Below, piece after piece: positions 17,527 through 26,217 of a stretch of DNA of 64,000 nt (position 1 is its first letter; each line of letters begins with the position of its first letter). The DNA lies in NCBI GenBank assembly GCA_036498945.1, contig DASYEQ010000140.1, positions 20,689 through 84,688 of the forward strand. The letters are read 5' to 3'. The DNA comes from JAQGMJ01 sp036498945. Lineage in GTDB: Bacteria; Pseudomonadota; Gammaproteobacteria; Burkholderiales; JAEUOS01. The notes beneath the pieces are model-generated. The model worked only from the letters and a program-made list of their open reading frames with translations, did no database searches and had not been told where the DNA came from. Position numbers and translations under genes: made by a program.

Positions 17527-18654
17527 TTACCGGCTTCCGGTCTTGACCTCCCCCAGTACCTTCGCATGCTCGCGCGGCGCGCAGCGCCAGTATTGCTCGG
17601 GCGCCACCACGGTGGCGCCGAGTTGCGCGGCGGCGTGCCAGGGCCAGCGCGGGTCGTAGAGCAGGCCGCGGGCGAGAGCCACCAGATCGGCCCGGCCGCC
17701 GGCGACGATCTCCTCGGCATGCTGCGGCTCGGTGATCAGGCCGACCGCCATTACCGGCATGCCGGGCACGGCCTGGCGGATCTTCTCCGCGTTCGGCACC
17801 TGGTAGCCGGCGCCCAGCGTAATCTTCTGGCGCGCCGGATCGACCCCGCCGGAGGAACAGTCGATCCAGTCGCAGCCGCGCTTGTGCAGTTCCCTGGCGA
17901 AGACGATGCATTCTTCCACGTCCCAGCCGCCCTCGACCCAGTCGGTGGTGGAAACGCGCATGCCCAGCGGCTTGCCGGCCGGCCACACCTTGCGCACGGC
18001 GTCGTACACCATCAGCGGAAAGCGCATGCGGTTTTCCAGCGAGCCGCCGAAGTCGTCGGTGCGCTGGTTGGAGAGGGGGGAGAGGAATTCGTGCAGCAGG
18101 TAGCCGTGCGCGCCGTGCAGCTCGATGGCATCCAGCCCCAGGCGCTCGCAGCGCTGCGCCGCCTTCGCAAAGTCGTCCACCAGACGCAGGATCTCATCGC
18201 GCGTCATTTCGCGCGCCGGCGCCTCGCCGGGGATGTGTTCGAGGGCCGAGGGCGCTTCCGGCTGCCAGCTGCCGGGCTCGCCCAGCTTGATCAGGCCGCC
18301 GCCTTCCCACGGCCTGCGGCTGGAAGCCTTGCGCCCGGCATGCGCCAGTTGCGCGCCGATGTTGGTATGCGGCGTCCATTTGCGCACGGCATCCAGGCAG
18401 CGCTTGAAGGCGGCCTCGTTGGCATCCGAATACAGGCCCAGGCAGCCGTTGGTGATGCGGCCCTCGGCCACCACCGCGGTGGCCTCGATCAGGAACAGCG
18501 CGGCGTTGGACATCGCCATCTGCCCCCAGTGCATCAGGTGCCAGTCGGTGGCGCTGCCATTGTCGGCGCTGTACTGGCACATGGGCGAGACGACGATGCG
18601 GTTGGGCAGCGCCAGCCCGCGCAGCTTGAAGGAGGAGAAGAGGGCGGAGGTCAT
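17527..18654 (-). CDS. NADH:flavin oxidoreductase, YqjM/XenA-like old yellow enzyme
   Basis: A 375-aa FMN-dependent ene-reductase with a TIM-barrel fold. C26 and Y28 in SPMCQYSA match the redox-tuning Cys and Tyr of Bacillus YqjM. H180 and H183 in ELHGAHGYL are the substrate-binding pair, and the barrel end ADLVALARGLLYDPRW binds the FMN phosphate. These features place it in the thermophilic-like (class III) OYE group, which reduces activated C=C bonds in enones or xenobiotics; the natural substrate is unknown. It is upstream of ETF-QO on the same strand, with the double-hairpin element between them. Confidence 0.9.
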   Translation of the reverse strand: MTSALFSSFKLRGLALPNRIVVSPMCQYSADNGSATDWHLMHWGQMAMSNAALFLIEATAVVAEGRITNGCLGLYSDANEAAFKRCLDAVRKWTPHTNIGAQLAHAGRKASSRRPWEGGGLIKLGEPGSWQPEAPSALEHIPGEAPAREMTRDEILRLVDDFAKAAQRCERLGLDAIELHGAHGYLLHEFLSPLSNQRTDDFGGSLENRMRFPLMVYDAVRKVWPAGKPLGMRVSTTDWVEGGWDVEECIVFARELHKRGCDWIDCSSGGVDPARQKITLGAGYQVPNAEKIRQAVPGMPVMAVGLITEPQHAEEIVAGGRADLVALARGLLYDPRWPWHAAAQLGATVVAPEQYWRCAPREHAKVLGEVKTGSR

Positions 18655-18921
18655 GAAAGGGCAGTGGGAACGAAGATCGAGCCGGCATTGTAGCGGCCGC
18701 TCCGGCGTTTTTTCGCAATGGCGGGGCCGCGAACGGGGTTATTGCGCGCATAGCCGGCCATCTGCGGCTGGCAAGCGGCGGCGGCCGCCGCGAGAGGTCC
18801 CTTGGACCGTCGCCGTGGCGCGGCTATGCGGTTGTCGCCGGAGGCGCCATGTCGATGCATGGCGGCCATCACGCGGCCATCACCGGCCATCGGAAGGCGG
18901 CGGTCCGCCGCCTGCGCGCGC

Positions 18922-20862
18922 CTACTCGGTGACGGCGAAATGCAGGCGGTCGAAGTCGCCGTGGCGGTGGGTCTGCTTGCCCAGGCGCAGGCGGAAGCTG
19001 TTGCCGCCGTCGATGAATTCGATCACCTCGCCCTCGCGCGAAAAACCGGCCGGCAGCACGATGGTGGCGCGCTCGGAATACTTGTAGGGCCCGTTGGCCA
19101 TCTCGGCGCTGTCGATGTCGGGCACGTCCAGTTCCGGCAGGTCGTCGCCGGCCAGTTCGCGCTCCGGCACCATGCCGGGGATGATGGTGTTGGGGCCGCT
19201 CAGGCTGCCGGCGGCGTCGCGCGCGCCGCTGCGGCTGAAGTGATCCAGGATCAGCGCGGCGGAGGAGCCGCCCTTGCCGCCGGCCGCCGCCACGGCGCCG
19301 GCGCCGATGTAGCGCACCGCGCCGGCGCGCGCCAGGCCCGGCAGGAGCTGCACGCCGATTTCGACCGAGTGCCCGGGGTCGATGGTGTCGCCGCCCGGAG
19401 CGCCGCCGGCGAGCGGTTCCACCGCGGCCTGTTCGACCCAGCGCACCACGCCGATCATCGCCACGCCGGCATCGCCCAAGCGCAGCGCGATCAACTGGCC
19501 CTGGCGCACGCGCGCGCCGCCGCGCTTGCGCGTCAGGCTCATGCCGTTGGCCGATTCTTCCTGCGATTGCCATGTTTCGAGCTGGCCGCGCGCCTCTTCC
19601 CAGGTCTGCTGGCTCTGCTCGACATGGGCGCGGCGCGCGTTGACGGAAGAGGAAGCGTCGCGATGCAGGAAGATGTTCGCCACCTCGGTGTGGTCGTAGA
19701 GCTTGGGCGGCGGCGGGGCGACGTAGGCGTGGCGCTTCATCAGCGCATAGACCGTCGGCGCCTCGAAGGCGCAATACAGCTGTTCGTCGCGCGCGCGGCG
19801 CGGAAACTGGCGCTGGTTGGCGCGCAGGCACCAGGCGCGGTGCAGCTTGGGCAACAGCGACTTCTGCGAGGTGAGCGAAGCGGTGCCGGAGAGTCTCGGC
19901 GCCTCCACCAGCTGCCCCTGGTTCATCGCTTCCAGCCGCCGGCTGATGCTCTTGGAAAGCGCGCCGATGTGCAGGTAGTGCATCAGGTTGCCGGCGTGGA
20001 TCGCCTTTACCGACTCGCCTTCCTGCGGGCGCGGCATGCCCGCCACCACGCCTTGCTTGTCGACCAGCACGTAGCTGAAGTCGCCCTTGCCTTCGAAGTA
20101 GTGCGCGTATTCGTGCATCCACTCCACTTCGCGCGAGGAGAGCGAGCGGGCGCCTGCGAGGTGCATCAGCAGCATGCGCGCATAGGTGCTGGTGACGTTG
20201 GAGACGTTCTGCGGTTGCAGGCTGTCGCGCACGTCGCGGTCCAGCAGCTGGTGGCGGTCGGCGCTTTGCAGCACCGCCTGCGCCAGGTCCCAATCCTTGT
20301 CGGCATAGCGCTGGCGCGCGCGCAGGTGCTCGAGCATCGCCTGCGCCGCCCAGAAAAGCGCGCGCTGGTGCACCAGCGCCGCGCGTTCGGCGATCGGGCT
20401 GGAGGCCGAGAGGGTCTCGCCGATCAGCGAGTAATACGCGTAAGCCAGGCCATAGGCCAGGGTGACGTTGCCGTCGAAGGCGGCGCGCTGGGTGTCGGAA
20501 AGCGGCAGTGCCTTGTCGCCATAGCGCGAAGAAAGGTCGCTCGCCAGGGTGTAGATGGGGCGGCGCAGCGTTTCGAGCGCCTGCAGCACGCCCAGCGCCT
20601 CTTCGCCCCGGTAGGCCGAGGCCGGGATGCGCCGCAGCGCGCCGCTGACGATGTCGACCGCCGCGCGCGCGTCGCTCGCGGCAAGTCCGCGAAACCAGTT
20701 CTTGCTGGACTCCGCATTGGCCAGCGGATGGGTTGTTGCCGCCTGTGCTGCTTGCACCACGTTACGCTCTCCCGCGGAACCAGGCACTGCGTTCACTTCT
20801 CCCGCGCGAACGGATGTCCGCGCGCCCTCAGGTTCAACTCCAGGCACTTCTCCGCAGCGCAT
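18922..20862 (-). CDS. large cytoplasmic protein with a PilZ-like C-terminal region
   Basis: A 646-aa protein without signal peptide or membrane helix. The N-terminal ~400 residues are helical and not recognised. From about residue 440 the pattern ESANGMSLTRKRGGARVRQGQLIALRLGD...MIGVVRWV...VEIGVQLL resembles a PilZ-type beta barrel, the fold that often binds c-di-GMP, although the classic RxxxR motif is not obvious to me. A final conserved-looking segment, YKYSERATIVLPAGFSREGEVIEFIDGG, follows. Such proteins occur widely in betaproteobacteria without known function. The start is uncertain because no clear ribosome site is seen and the first ~40 residues have low complexity. It is monocistronic. 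Confidence 0.6.
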   Translation of the reverse strand: MRCGEVPGVEPEGARTSVRAGEVNAVPGSAGERNVVQAAQAATTHPLANAESSKNWFRGLAASDARAAVDIVSGALRRIPASAYRGEEALGVLQALETLRRPIYTLASDLSSRYGDKALPLSDTQRAAFDGNVTLAYGLAYAYYSLIGETLSASSPIAERAALVHQRALFWAAQAMLEHLRARQRYADKDWDLAQAVLQSADRHQLLDRDVRDSLQPQNVSNVTSTYARMLLMHLAGARSLSSREVEWMHEYAHYFEGKGDFSYVLVDKQGVVAGMPRPQEGESVKAIHAGNLMHYLHIGALSKSISRRLEAMNQGQLVEAPRLSGTASLTSQKSLLPKLHRAWCLRANQRQFPRRARDEQLYCAFEAPTVYALMKRHAYVAPPPPKLYDHTEVANIFLHRDASSSVNARRAHVEQSQQTWEEARGQLETWQSQEESANGMSLTRKRGGARVRQGQLIALRLGDAGVAMIGVVRWVEQAAVEPLAGGAPGGDTIDPGHSVEIGVQLLPGLARAGAVRYIGAGAVAAAGGKGGSSAALILDHFSRSGARDAAGSLSGPNTIIPGMVPERELAGDDLPELDVPDIDSAEMANGPYKYSERATIVLPAGFSREGEVIEFIDGGNSFRLRLGKQTHRHGDFDRLHFAVTE

Positions 20863-21059
20863 CTTCGCGGCGCCTGCGATTTACCGCGGCCTGCTTTGCC
20901 GCCCCGGCATGTTCTGCTACTGCGGCATGTTCTGCCACCGCGGCTGCGGCCTGCTTCACCGCCAGATCATAAAGCCGCGTTCCTTTCGCGTGGCCACCGC
21001 AACTCCGTTCGCGCGCGCCGCCTGTCGGCGGCGCAACGCGATTTCACCGGCTTTTAACC

Positions 21060-21716
21060 TTATGCCGCCACGCGCTTTTGCAGTGCCGGCGCCACCTTGA
21101 ACTCGGCCTCGGTGTTGGCCTTGATTTGTTCAACGGTGACATCGGGCGCGATGTCGACCAGGGTCAGGCCCGGACGCGCGACTTCGAACACGCCCAGGTC
21201 GGTGATGATCAGGTTGACCACGCCGGCGCCAGTGAGCGGCAGGTTGCACTTTTTCAGGATCTTCGGCTTGCCGCCGGCGGTGTGCTCCATCAGCACCACC
21301 ACGCGCGGCACGCCCGCCACCAGGTCCATCGCCCCGCCCATGCCCTTGACCATCTTGCCGGGAATCGCCCAGTTGGCGAGGTCGCCGTTCTCCGCCACCT
21401 GCAGGGCGCCGAGAATGGAAATCTGGATGTGGCCGCCGCGGATCATCGCGAAGGACGTGGCGGAGTCGAAAAAGCTGGTGGTCGGCAGCGTCGTCACGGT
21501 CTGCTTGCCGGCGTTGATCAGGTCCGGGTCTTCCTCACCCTCGAAAGGGAAGGGGCCCATGCCGAGCATGCCGTTCTCGGAATGGAACTGCACCGAGATG
21601 CCGGGGGGCACGTGGTTGGCGACGAGCGTCGGGATGCCGATGCCCAAATTAACGTAAAAGCCGTCCTGCAGTTCCTTGCCCGCGCGGGCGGCCATCTGGT
21701 CTCTGGTCCAAGCCAT
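21060..21716 (-). CDS. scoB: 3-oxoacid CoA-transferase subunit B
   Basis: A 218-aa beta subunit. The catalytic Glu is E47 in FHSENGMLGMGP, which forms the glutamyl-CoA thioester. The N-terminal segment NLGIGIPTLVANHVP and the ILGALQVAENGDLANWAIPGKMVKGMGGAMDL core are typical of ScoB/AtoA. With subunit A it moves CoA from succinyl-CoA to acetoacetate, allowing ketone bodies, or beta-ketoadipate in the PcaIJ branch, to be used. It starts 18 bp after scoA in one operon. No aromatic-degradation gene is near, so the acetoacetate role is preferred. Confidence 0.93.
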   Translation of the reverse strand: MAWTRDQMAARAGKELQDGFYVNLGIGIPTLVANHVPPGISVQFHSENGMLGMGPFPFEGEEDPDLINAGKQTVTTLPTTSFFDSATSFAMIRGGHIQISILGALQVAENGDLANWAIPGKMVKGMGGAMDLVAGVPRVVVLMEHTAGGKPKILKKCNLPLTGAGVVNLIITDLGVFEVARPGLTLVDIAPDVTVEQIKANTEAEFKVAPALQKRVAA

Positions 21717-21734
21717 GTCTGTCTCTCCTTAACC

Positions 21735-22442
21735 TTAGGCCTTAGGCCGGGTGGTGCGCTGCTCGATGCGCTTGTCGATATTCGCGGGGTGCACGATGCG
21801 CTGCACGAAAATCCCCGGCGTGACGATGTGGTCAGGGTCGATCTCGCCCGGCTTGACCAGGTGCTCGACCTGCACCACCGTGGTATTGCCCGCCATCGCC
21901 ATGATGGGGTTGAAGTTGCGCGCGGAAAGGCGGTACACCAGGTTGCCCTCGGTGTCGCCTTTCCAGGCGTGGATCACCGAGAGATCGGCGCGCAGCCCGC
22001 GCTCCATCACGTAGCGCTTGCCGTCGAACTCGCGCTCTTCCTTGCCCTGGGCGACATCGGTGCCGGCGCCGGTGCGGGTGAAAAATGCGGGAATGCCGGC
22101 GCCGCCGGCGCGGATGCGCTCGGCCAGCGTGCCCTGCGGGTTGAACTCGATCTCCAGTTCCTTCGCCAGGTACTGCTCGGCGAAGGTCTTGTTCTCGCCG
22201 ACGTAGGAAGAGATCATCTTCTTGATCTGCCGCGTTTTCAGCAGCAGGCCGAGACCGACGTCGTCGATGCCGGCGTTGTTCGACACCACGGTCAGGCCCT
22301 TCACGCCGGAATCGCGGATCGCCTCGATCAGGACCGAGGGGATGCCGCACAGGCCGAAGCCGCCGGACATGATGGTCATGTCGTCACGCAACAGGCCGGC
22401 CAGGGCCGCCTTTGCGTCGGGATATACCTTGCTTACTGCCAT
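21735..22442 (-). CDS. scoA: 3-oxoacid CoA-transferase subunit A
   Basis: A 235-aa alpha subunit starting at the ATG at 22442 (MAVSKVYPDAKAAL), which follows a GGAG ribosome site; the longer upstream frame has no signal. MSGGFGLCGIPSVLIEAI is the CoA-binding Gly-rich loop, and VSNNAGIDDVGLGLLL and FTRTGAGTDVAQGKE are family motifs. It is the first gene of a two-gene operon with scoB. The operon is divergent from the FMN dehydrogenase gene across 247 bp. Confidence 0.93.
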   Translation of the reverse strand: MAVSKVYPDAKAALAGLLRDDMTIMSGGFGLCGIPSVLIEAIRDSGVKGLTVVSNNAGIDDVGLGLLLKTRQIKKMISSYVGENKTFAEQYLAKELEIEFNPQGTLAERIRAGGAGIPAFFTRTGAGTDVAQGKEEREFDGKRYVMERGLRADLSVIHAWKGDTEGNLVYRLSARNFNPIMAMAGNTTVVQVEHLVKPGEIDPDHIVTPGIFVQRIVHPANIDKRIEQRTTRPKA

Positions 22443-22689
22443 GTTTGAGTCTCCGTACCTCGCCTGGGCGCTGAATGTTCGTTGTGACGCGGGTAATTGG
22501 CGCCGGGATTTGCCCGCGCCCGCCAGTCTGCGCAGCTTGCGCGCGGCCGGCAAGAATGATCCGCTGATAAATTGTATCGTCTCCGGCCACCTTGTGCTGC
22601 GCTGCGCAATGGGGCGGGGCGCTGTAACATTGCGGGCTTGACAATAACGGGGACGAGGGCGGCCACCCCTGGCAGCCTGCAAGAACAGC

Positions 22690-23838
22690 ATGCCAGTCAT
22701 CACCACCATCGAAGACCTGCGCGTCATGGCGCAAAAGCGCGTGCCGCGCATGTTCTACGACTACGCCGATTCCGGCTCGTGGACCGAGGGCACCTATCGC
22801 GCCAACGAGAGCGACTTCCACAAGATCCGCCTGCGCCAGCGCGTCGCCGTCAACATCGAGCAGCGCACCACCCGCACCAGGATGCTCGGCACCGATGTCG
22901 CCATGCCCGTGGCCATCGCCCCCACGGGCCTGACCGGCATGCAGCACGCCGACGGCGAGATCCTCGCCGCGCGCGCCGCCGAGAAATTCGGCATCCCCTT
23001 CACGCTTTCGACCATGAGCATCTGCTCGATCGAGGACATCGCCGAGCATACCAAGGCGCCGTTCTGGTTCCAGCTCTACGTGATGCGCGACCGCGACTTC
23101 ATCGGCCGCCTGATCGACCGCGCCAAAGCGGCCAAGTGCGGCGCCCTGGTGCTGACGCTGGACCTGCAGGTGATCGGCCAGCGTCACAAGGATCTGAAGA
23201 ACGGCCTCTCCGCCCCGCCCAAGCCCACCCTTGCCAACCTGCTGAACCTCGCCACCAAGCCCGCCTGGTGCCTGGAGATGCTGGGCACCAAGCGCCGGCA
23301 ATTCGGCAACATCGTCGGCCACGTGCAGGGCGTGAAAGACATGAGCTCGCTGTCTGACTGGACCGCCAGCCAGTTCGACCCGCGCCTGACCTGGGCCGAC
23401 ATTGCCTGGGTGAAGGAGCGCTGGGGCGGCAAGCTGGTGCTCAAGGGCATCCTGGATGCCGAAGACGCCAAACTCGCCGTGGCTTCCGGCGCCGATGCGC
23501 TGATCGTCAGCAACCACGGCGGGCGGCAGCTCGACGGCGCGCCTTCCTCGATCTCCGCGCTGCCGGCGATCGTGGATGCGGTGGGCGACCAGATCGAAGT
23601 GTGGATGGACGGCGGCATCCGCTCCGGGCAGGACGTGCTCAAGGCCTGGGCCCTGGGCGCGCGCGGCACCCTGATCGGCCGCGCCTTCCTCTACGCCCTC
23701 GGCGCCATGGGCGAAGAGGGTGTGACCAAGTGCCTGCAGATCATCCACAAGGAACTGGACACCACCATGGCCTTCACCGGCCATACCGACATCCACAAGG
23801 TGGACCGCGGCATCCTGCTCGACCTGCCCCACCTGTAG
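22690..23838 (+). CDS. lldD: FMN-dependent alpha-hydroxy acid dehydrogenase (L-lactate dehydrogenase type)
   Basis: A 382-aa TIM-barrel flavoenzyme. Key features are YDYADSGSW near the N-terminus (substrate-binding Tyr), IAPTGLTGMQHADGE, the FQLYVMRDR segment, SNHGGRQLDGAPSS with the catalytic His and the carboxylate-binding Arg, and MDGGIRSGQDVLKAWALGARG for the FMN phosphate. LldD oxidises L-lactate to pyruvate and feeds quinone. Related family members act on glycolate, mandelate or other 2-hydroxy acids, so the substrate is probable rather than certain. There is no lldR or lldP nearby. Confidence 0.88.
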   Translation: MPVITTIEDLRVMAQKRVPRMFYDYADSGSWTEGTYRANESDFHKIRLRQRVAVNIEQRTTRTRMLGTDVAMPVAIAPTGLTGMQHADGEILAARAAEKFGIPFTLSTMSICSIEDIAEHTKAPFWFQLYVMRDRDFIGRLIDRAKAAKCGALVLTLDLQVIGQRHKDLKNGLSAPPKPTLANLLNLATKPAWCLEMLGTKRRQFGNIVGHVQGVKDMSSLSDWTASQFDPRLTWADIAWVKERWGGKLVLKGILDAEDAKLAVASGADALIVSNHGGRQLDGAPSSISALPAIVDAVGDQIEVWMDGGIRSGQDVLKAWALGARGTLIGRAFLYALGAMGEEGVTKCLQIIHKELDTTMAFTGHTDIHKVDRGILLDLPHL

Positions 23839-24040
23839 CCCGGCGTCGCGTGCCCGCGTGGCGACACCGCGCTTTTACACGCAAGAATGACAGCCCGGCG
23901 CCAGTGCGGGGCGCCGGCTGCTGTGGCGGCGCATTGCCTGTGCCGCGCGTTATCACTTCGCCGCGCCTGCGCGGCATCGCGCCGGGGGTTCAACCGAGGC
24001 GCGCCGCCGCCCCGTTCGCCGATGCCGCGCGGCGGCTTGC

Positions 24041-24379
24041 CTACTTCGCCGGGGCCGACATGTTCCCCGGATTGTTGATGTTGCCGCCGCCCGTGGTGCC
24101 GGCGGTGCCGCTGCTGGTGCTGCCCATGGTGCCGCTGCCCGACTGCGGCGAGCTGCCGTCCGCCTGCGGCTTGCTCATCTTCGAGCTCTTGCTCTTCTTG
24201 GCTTTTTTCGCCTTCTTCGGCTTCGCCGAGGCATCGCCGCCGCTGCTGCCGGGCGCGGTGGCCGCCGGCGGCGGCGTGCCGGAGTCGGTCGAGCCGCCCT
24301 TGGTCTGCTGCGCGTAGATCGGTGCCGCCAGGGCCAGCGCCAGCAGGCCGACGCCGAATTTGTTGAGGGTATTGTTCAT
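24041..24379 (-). CDS. small secreted low-complexity protein
   Basis: About 112 aa from the ATG at 24379 (MNNTLNKFGVG), which has GGAG seven nt upstream; the ATG four codons earlier lacks one. A signal peptide ends at PIYA|QQ. The mature chain is low complexity: Ser/Gly/Pro/Thr-rich at both ends with a Lys/Ala/Ser block in the middle (KPKKAKKAKKSKSSKMSK). It has no recognisable domain. A disordered, positively charged periplasmic or cell-surface protein is the most that can be said. Confidence 0.65.
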   Translation of the reverse strand: MNNTLNKFGVGLLALALAAPIYAQQTKGGSTDSGTPPPAATAPGSSGGDASAKPKKAKKAKKSKSSKMSKPQADGSSPQSGSGTMGSTSSGTAGTTGGGNINNPGNMSAPAK

Positions 24380-24654
24380 TGCAATCTCCAATAGTCGTAG
24401 ACGGCATGTGCCGTAAGCACAGGCCCAGCAAGCGGCGCGCCCGCCGAAAAAGCATGACTACGGAAAATAACGGAGGAAATGCGGCGCTGCGATCGCAAAC
24501 GTGTTGCCGTCTAGCCGGTCCGGCGCTTGCCCGCATCGATGGCAATCGCGCCGTCTTCCGTTTGAAAATAGGCAAGGGCAGTGACGCCCTTGCCTGGCCT
24601 GCCATGCAGGCTGCTCCAGATCAACGCCGGACGCGATGCCGGCCGCAAAACCAT

Positions 24655-24693
24655 CGACCCATCACCCACGACCCATCACCCACGACCCATCAC
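24655..24693. repeat. 14-bp tandem repeat, about 2.8 copies
   Basis: The unit CGACCCATCACCCA is repeated perfectly at 24655-24668 and 24669-24682, and partly at 24683-24693. A degenerate copy follows near 24717 (CACGACCCAATCCCA). It is intergenic and too short and few in number for a CRISPR array. Confidence 0.85.
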
Positions 24694-24813
24694 TATCACC
24701 ACTCATCATCAACAAACCACGACCCAATCCCATGCCCCGCAAGGCCCGCGCCCCGAAGCCATCCATCCGGCGTTCGTCCAAAGGCTGCGGTGATTTAAAG
24801 ATACACGAAGTCC

Positions 24814-24831
24814 TCAACCAAGTTTGGTTGA
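24814..24831. promoter_or_regulatory. 18-bp perfect dyad, candidate operator
   Basis: TCAACCAAGTTTGGTTGA has two perfect 8-bp half-sites around a 2-bp centre. It lies in the AT-rich island about 310 bp upstream of the HTH gene at 25143. The symmetry and size fit a dimeric HTH regulator, and the XRE-type protein encoded 0.9 kb downstream is a natural candidate; that link is inference. Confidence 0.45.
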
Positions 24832-25087
24832 ATTTCAAGCGGAAAAATATGGAGGAAATGCTTGTTAAATCAATGTGATGTTGGTGGTCGCGCCTAAAGT
24901 ATAGGCAATCAAATTGCGCACATGGCTATCGGTAACACACACGTGTTCGCGCAAGCTGCGTATCTTTGAAAACACTGGAGGACGCTTTCTTCCCCGTGAC
25001 CGGAAGACGCCGGCTCCCAGTGGCGGGCATGCACGCGCCGCAGTGCAGGCAATCGACACACCCCACTGCGGGAAGCGCAGTGCCTGC

Positions 25088-25117
25088 AAAGAAGACGCAC
25101 TCAAAGAAGACGCACTG
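25088..25117. repeat. 15-bp tandem duplication before an HTH gene
   Basis: AAAGAAGACGCACT[C/G] occurs twice head-to-tail (25088-25102 and 25103-25117). It ends 25 bp before the start codon of the replication-protein-like HTH gene. Two copies are too few to call iterons. Confidence 0.7.
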
Positions 25118-25142
25118 GAAACAAATAACAGGAAACAGATAA

Positions 25143-25640
25143 ATGAAAGAAGCAGACCAGCCTGCCGTTGCGGCGGGCACGCTTGCACGCGGGCACGCGT
25201 CCAAAAACCACGGCGACCTCGCAGCGAGGTGGGGGGAAAGAATCTTCTCCCAGGGTTTCACTGCCGTACCGAATGTATTGCTCGACGGCATGGGCGCCCT
25301 GGACTTGACGCCCACCGACCTGACGGTGCTCACCCACCTGCTCAAATTCTGGTGGACTGCCGACGAGATGCCGTTTCCCTCGAAACGCCGCCTCGCGCAG
25401 GACATCGGCTGCGGCGAAAAGACCATCCAGAAGACCATCGCCCGCCTGGAAAAGCGCGGCGCGGTGAAGCGCATCATGCGCAAGCGCGCCAGCGACCGCA
25501 ACGAATCGAATATCTACAACCTATGGCCGCTGCTCGACCTGCTGGAAGCCCACCTGGCCCAGGAGCGCGAACGCCGTTTGCGCGAGGAGGCGGGCAGGAA
25601 AGCGGCACAGCCGGTTGCACGTGCTGCCGCCCACGCGTAA
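25143..25640 (+). CDS. helix-turn-helix protein resembling plasmid/ICE replication or regulatory proteins
   Basis: A 165-aa cytosolic protein. After about 35 variable residues, the segment FTAVPNVLLDGMGALDLTPT leads into a winged HTH (about 55-115): LTVLTHLLKFWW, then PFPSKRRLAQDIGCGEKTIQKTIARLEKRGAVKR, ending SNIYNLWPLLDLLEAH. This is the HTH_36-like layout found in replication initiators and in HTH proteins of integrative elements. The C-terminus is Arg/Ala-rich. It is followed 102 bp later by an XRE protein. Nothing else of a replicon is present, so DNA binding is likely but the exact role is unknown. Confidence 0.75.
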   Translation: MKEADQPAVAAGTLARGHASKNHGDLAARWGERIFSQGFTAVPNVLLDGMGALDLTPTDLTVLTHLLKFWWTADEMPFPSKRRLAQDIGCGEKTIQKTIARLEKRGAVKRIMRKRASDRNESNIYNLWPLLDLLEAHLAQERERRLREEAGRKAAQPVARAAAHA

Positions 25641-25741
25641 GCAGTACCCGCCGGCACAAATCATCCTGGAGCGCGCGTGCCGGCCAGAAGTGGCCGCCGC
25701 CGCGCGCCTGCGTCCCTGAACAACTCGAAAGACGGCCAAAA

Positions 25742-26119
25742 ATGACCGATACACCCGCTCACGATCCCAATCCTTCCCCATGCCCCCGCCTGGTCGCCCA
25801 GCGCATCCGCATGCACCGGGCCAAACTTGGCCTCACCCAGGCGCAGGCGGCGGCCAAATCCGGCCTGCCGCTGCGTACCTACCGCCGCTTCGAATCCTCC
25901 GGCTGCGGCAACGTGCAGACGCTCTACGCCGTCGCCGCCGCCTTCGGCCGCGCGAAAATCATCGAACACATGTTCGGCACGCCCACGGAGCACATCGTGC
26001 GCAGCCCCGCACCGGCGCCGCCCGTGACGCGGCCGGCGCCCGCCGCGGAGGAGGATTCGATACTGATGCGCACGCGCCGCGGCGGGCTATATTCGAGCAG
26101 CCCGCGGCGCGCGATCTGA
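25742..26119 (+). CDS. XRE family transcriptional regulator
   Basis: A 125-aa protein starting at the ATG at 25742 (MTDTPAHDP); the open frame extends much further upstream, but that part is unrelated sequence. The HTH is at about 18-70: VAQRIRMHRAKLGLTQAQAAAKSGLPLRTYRRFESSG, with helix 3 around LPLRTYRRF. A Pro/Ala linker and a short Arg-rich tail follow. The odd variant of the conserved helix (RTYRRFE rather than TISRIE) resembles phage and plasmid repressors. It may bind the dyad at 24814-24831, or its own promoter. Confidence 0.78.
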   Translation: MTDTPAHDPNPSPCPRLVAQRIRMHRAKLGLTQAQAAAKSGLPLRTYRRFESSGCGNVQTLYAVAAAFGRAKIIEHMFGTPTEHIVRSPAPAPPVTRPAPAAEEDSILMRTRRGGLYSSSPRRAI

Positions 26120-26217
26120 GGTTCGCGAAGACAGGCTCGCCACCTCCAGGAATTGCGCGGCGCTTGAGGATCGCTTTTCGGTTCGGCTACACTCGCTTCA
26201 CCGAAACAAAAAGAAGA

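Larger units (their letters stand above)
24380..25142. other. 763-bp gene-poor stretch with repeats and an AT-rich island
   Basis: No convincing gene is seen here. It holds a hairpin (GGCAAGGGC with GCCCTTGCC around 24572-24596, followed on the minus strand by a short T-rich stretch), a 14-bp tandem repeat (24655-24693), an AT-rich island (about 24790-24920) with an 18-bp perfect dyad at 24814-24831, and a 15-bp tandem duplication just before the next gene (25088-25117). Base composition in the island is clearly lower in GC than the rest of the window. Confidence 0.7.

Noticed and set aside
18802..21057. A 751-codon plus-strand frame across the PilZ-like gene
   Set aside because: Shadow of the 646-aa minus-strand protein; His/Arg/Ala-rich and without start signals.
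24655..24693. Possible CRISPR or iteron array
   Set aside because: Under three 14-bp units, no spacers, no cas genes and no replicon around it.
24865..25188. A 107-codon minus-strand frame with a hydrophobic segment in the gene-poor stretch
   Set aside because: No ribosome site, frequent Ser/Cys/Arg runs, and it crosses the tandem duplication and the start of the HTH gene.
25143..25640. A complete plasmid replication module
   Set aside because: Only a winged-HTH protein is present; there is no origin with iterons, no partition genes and no toxin-antitoxin pair nearby.
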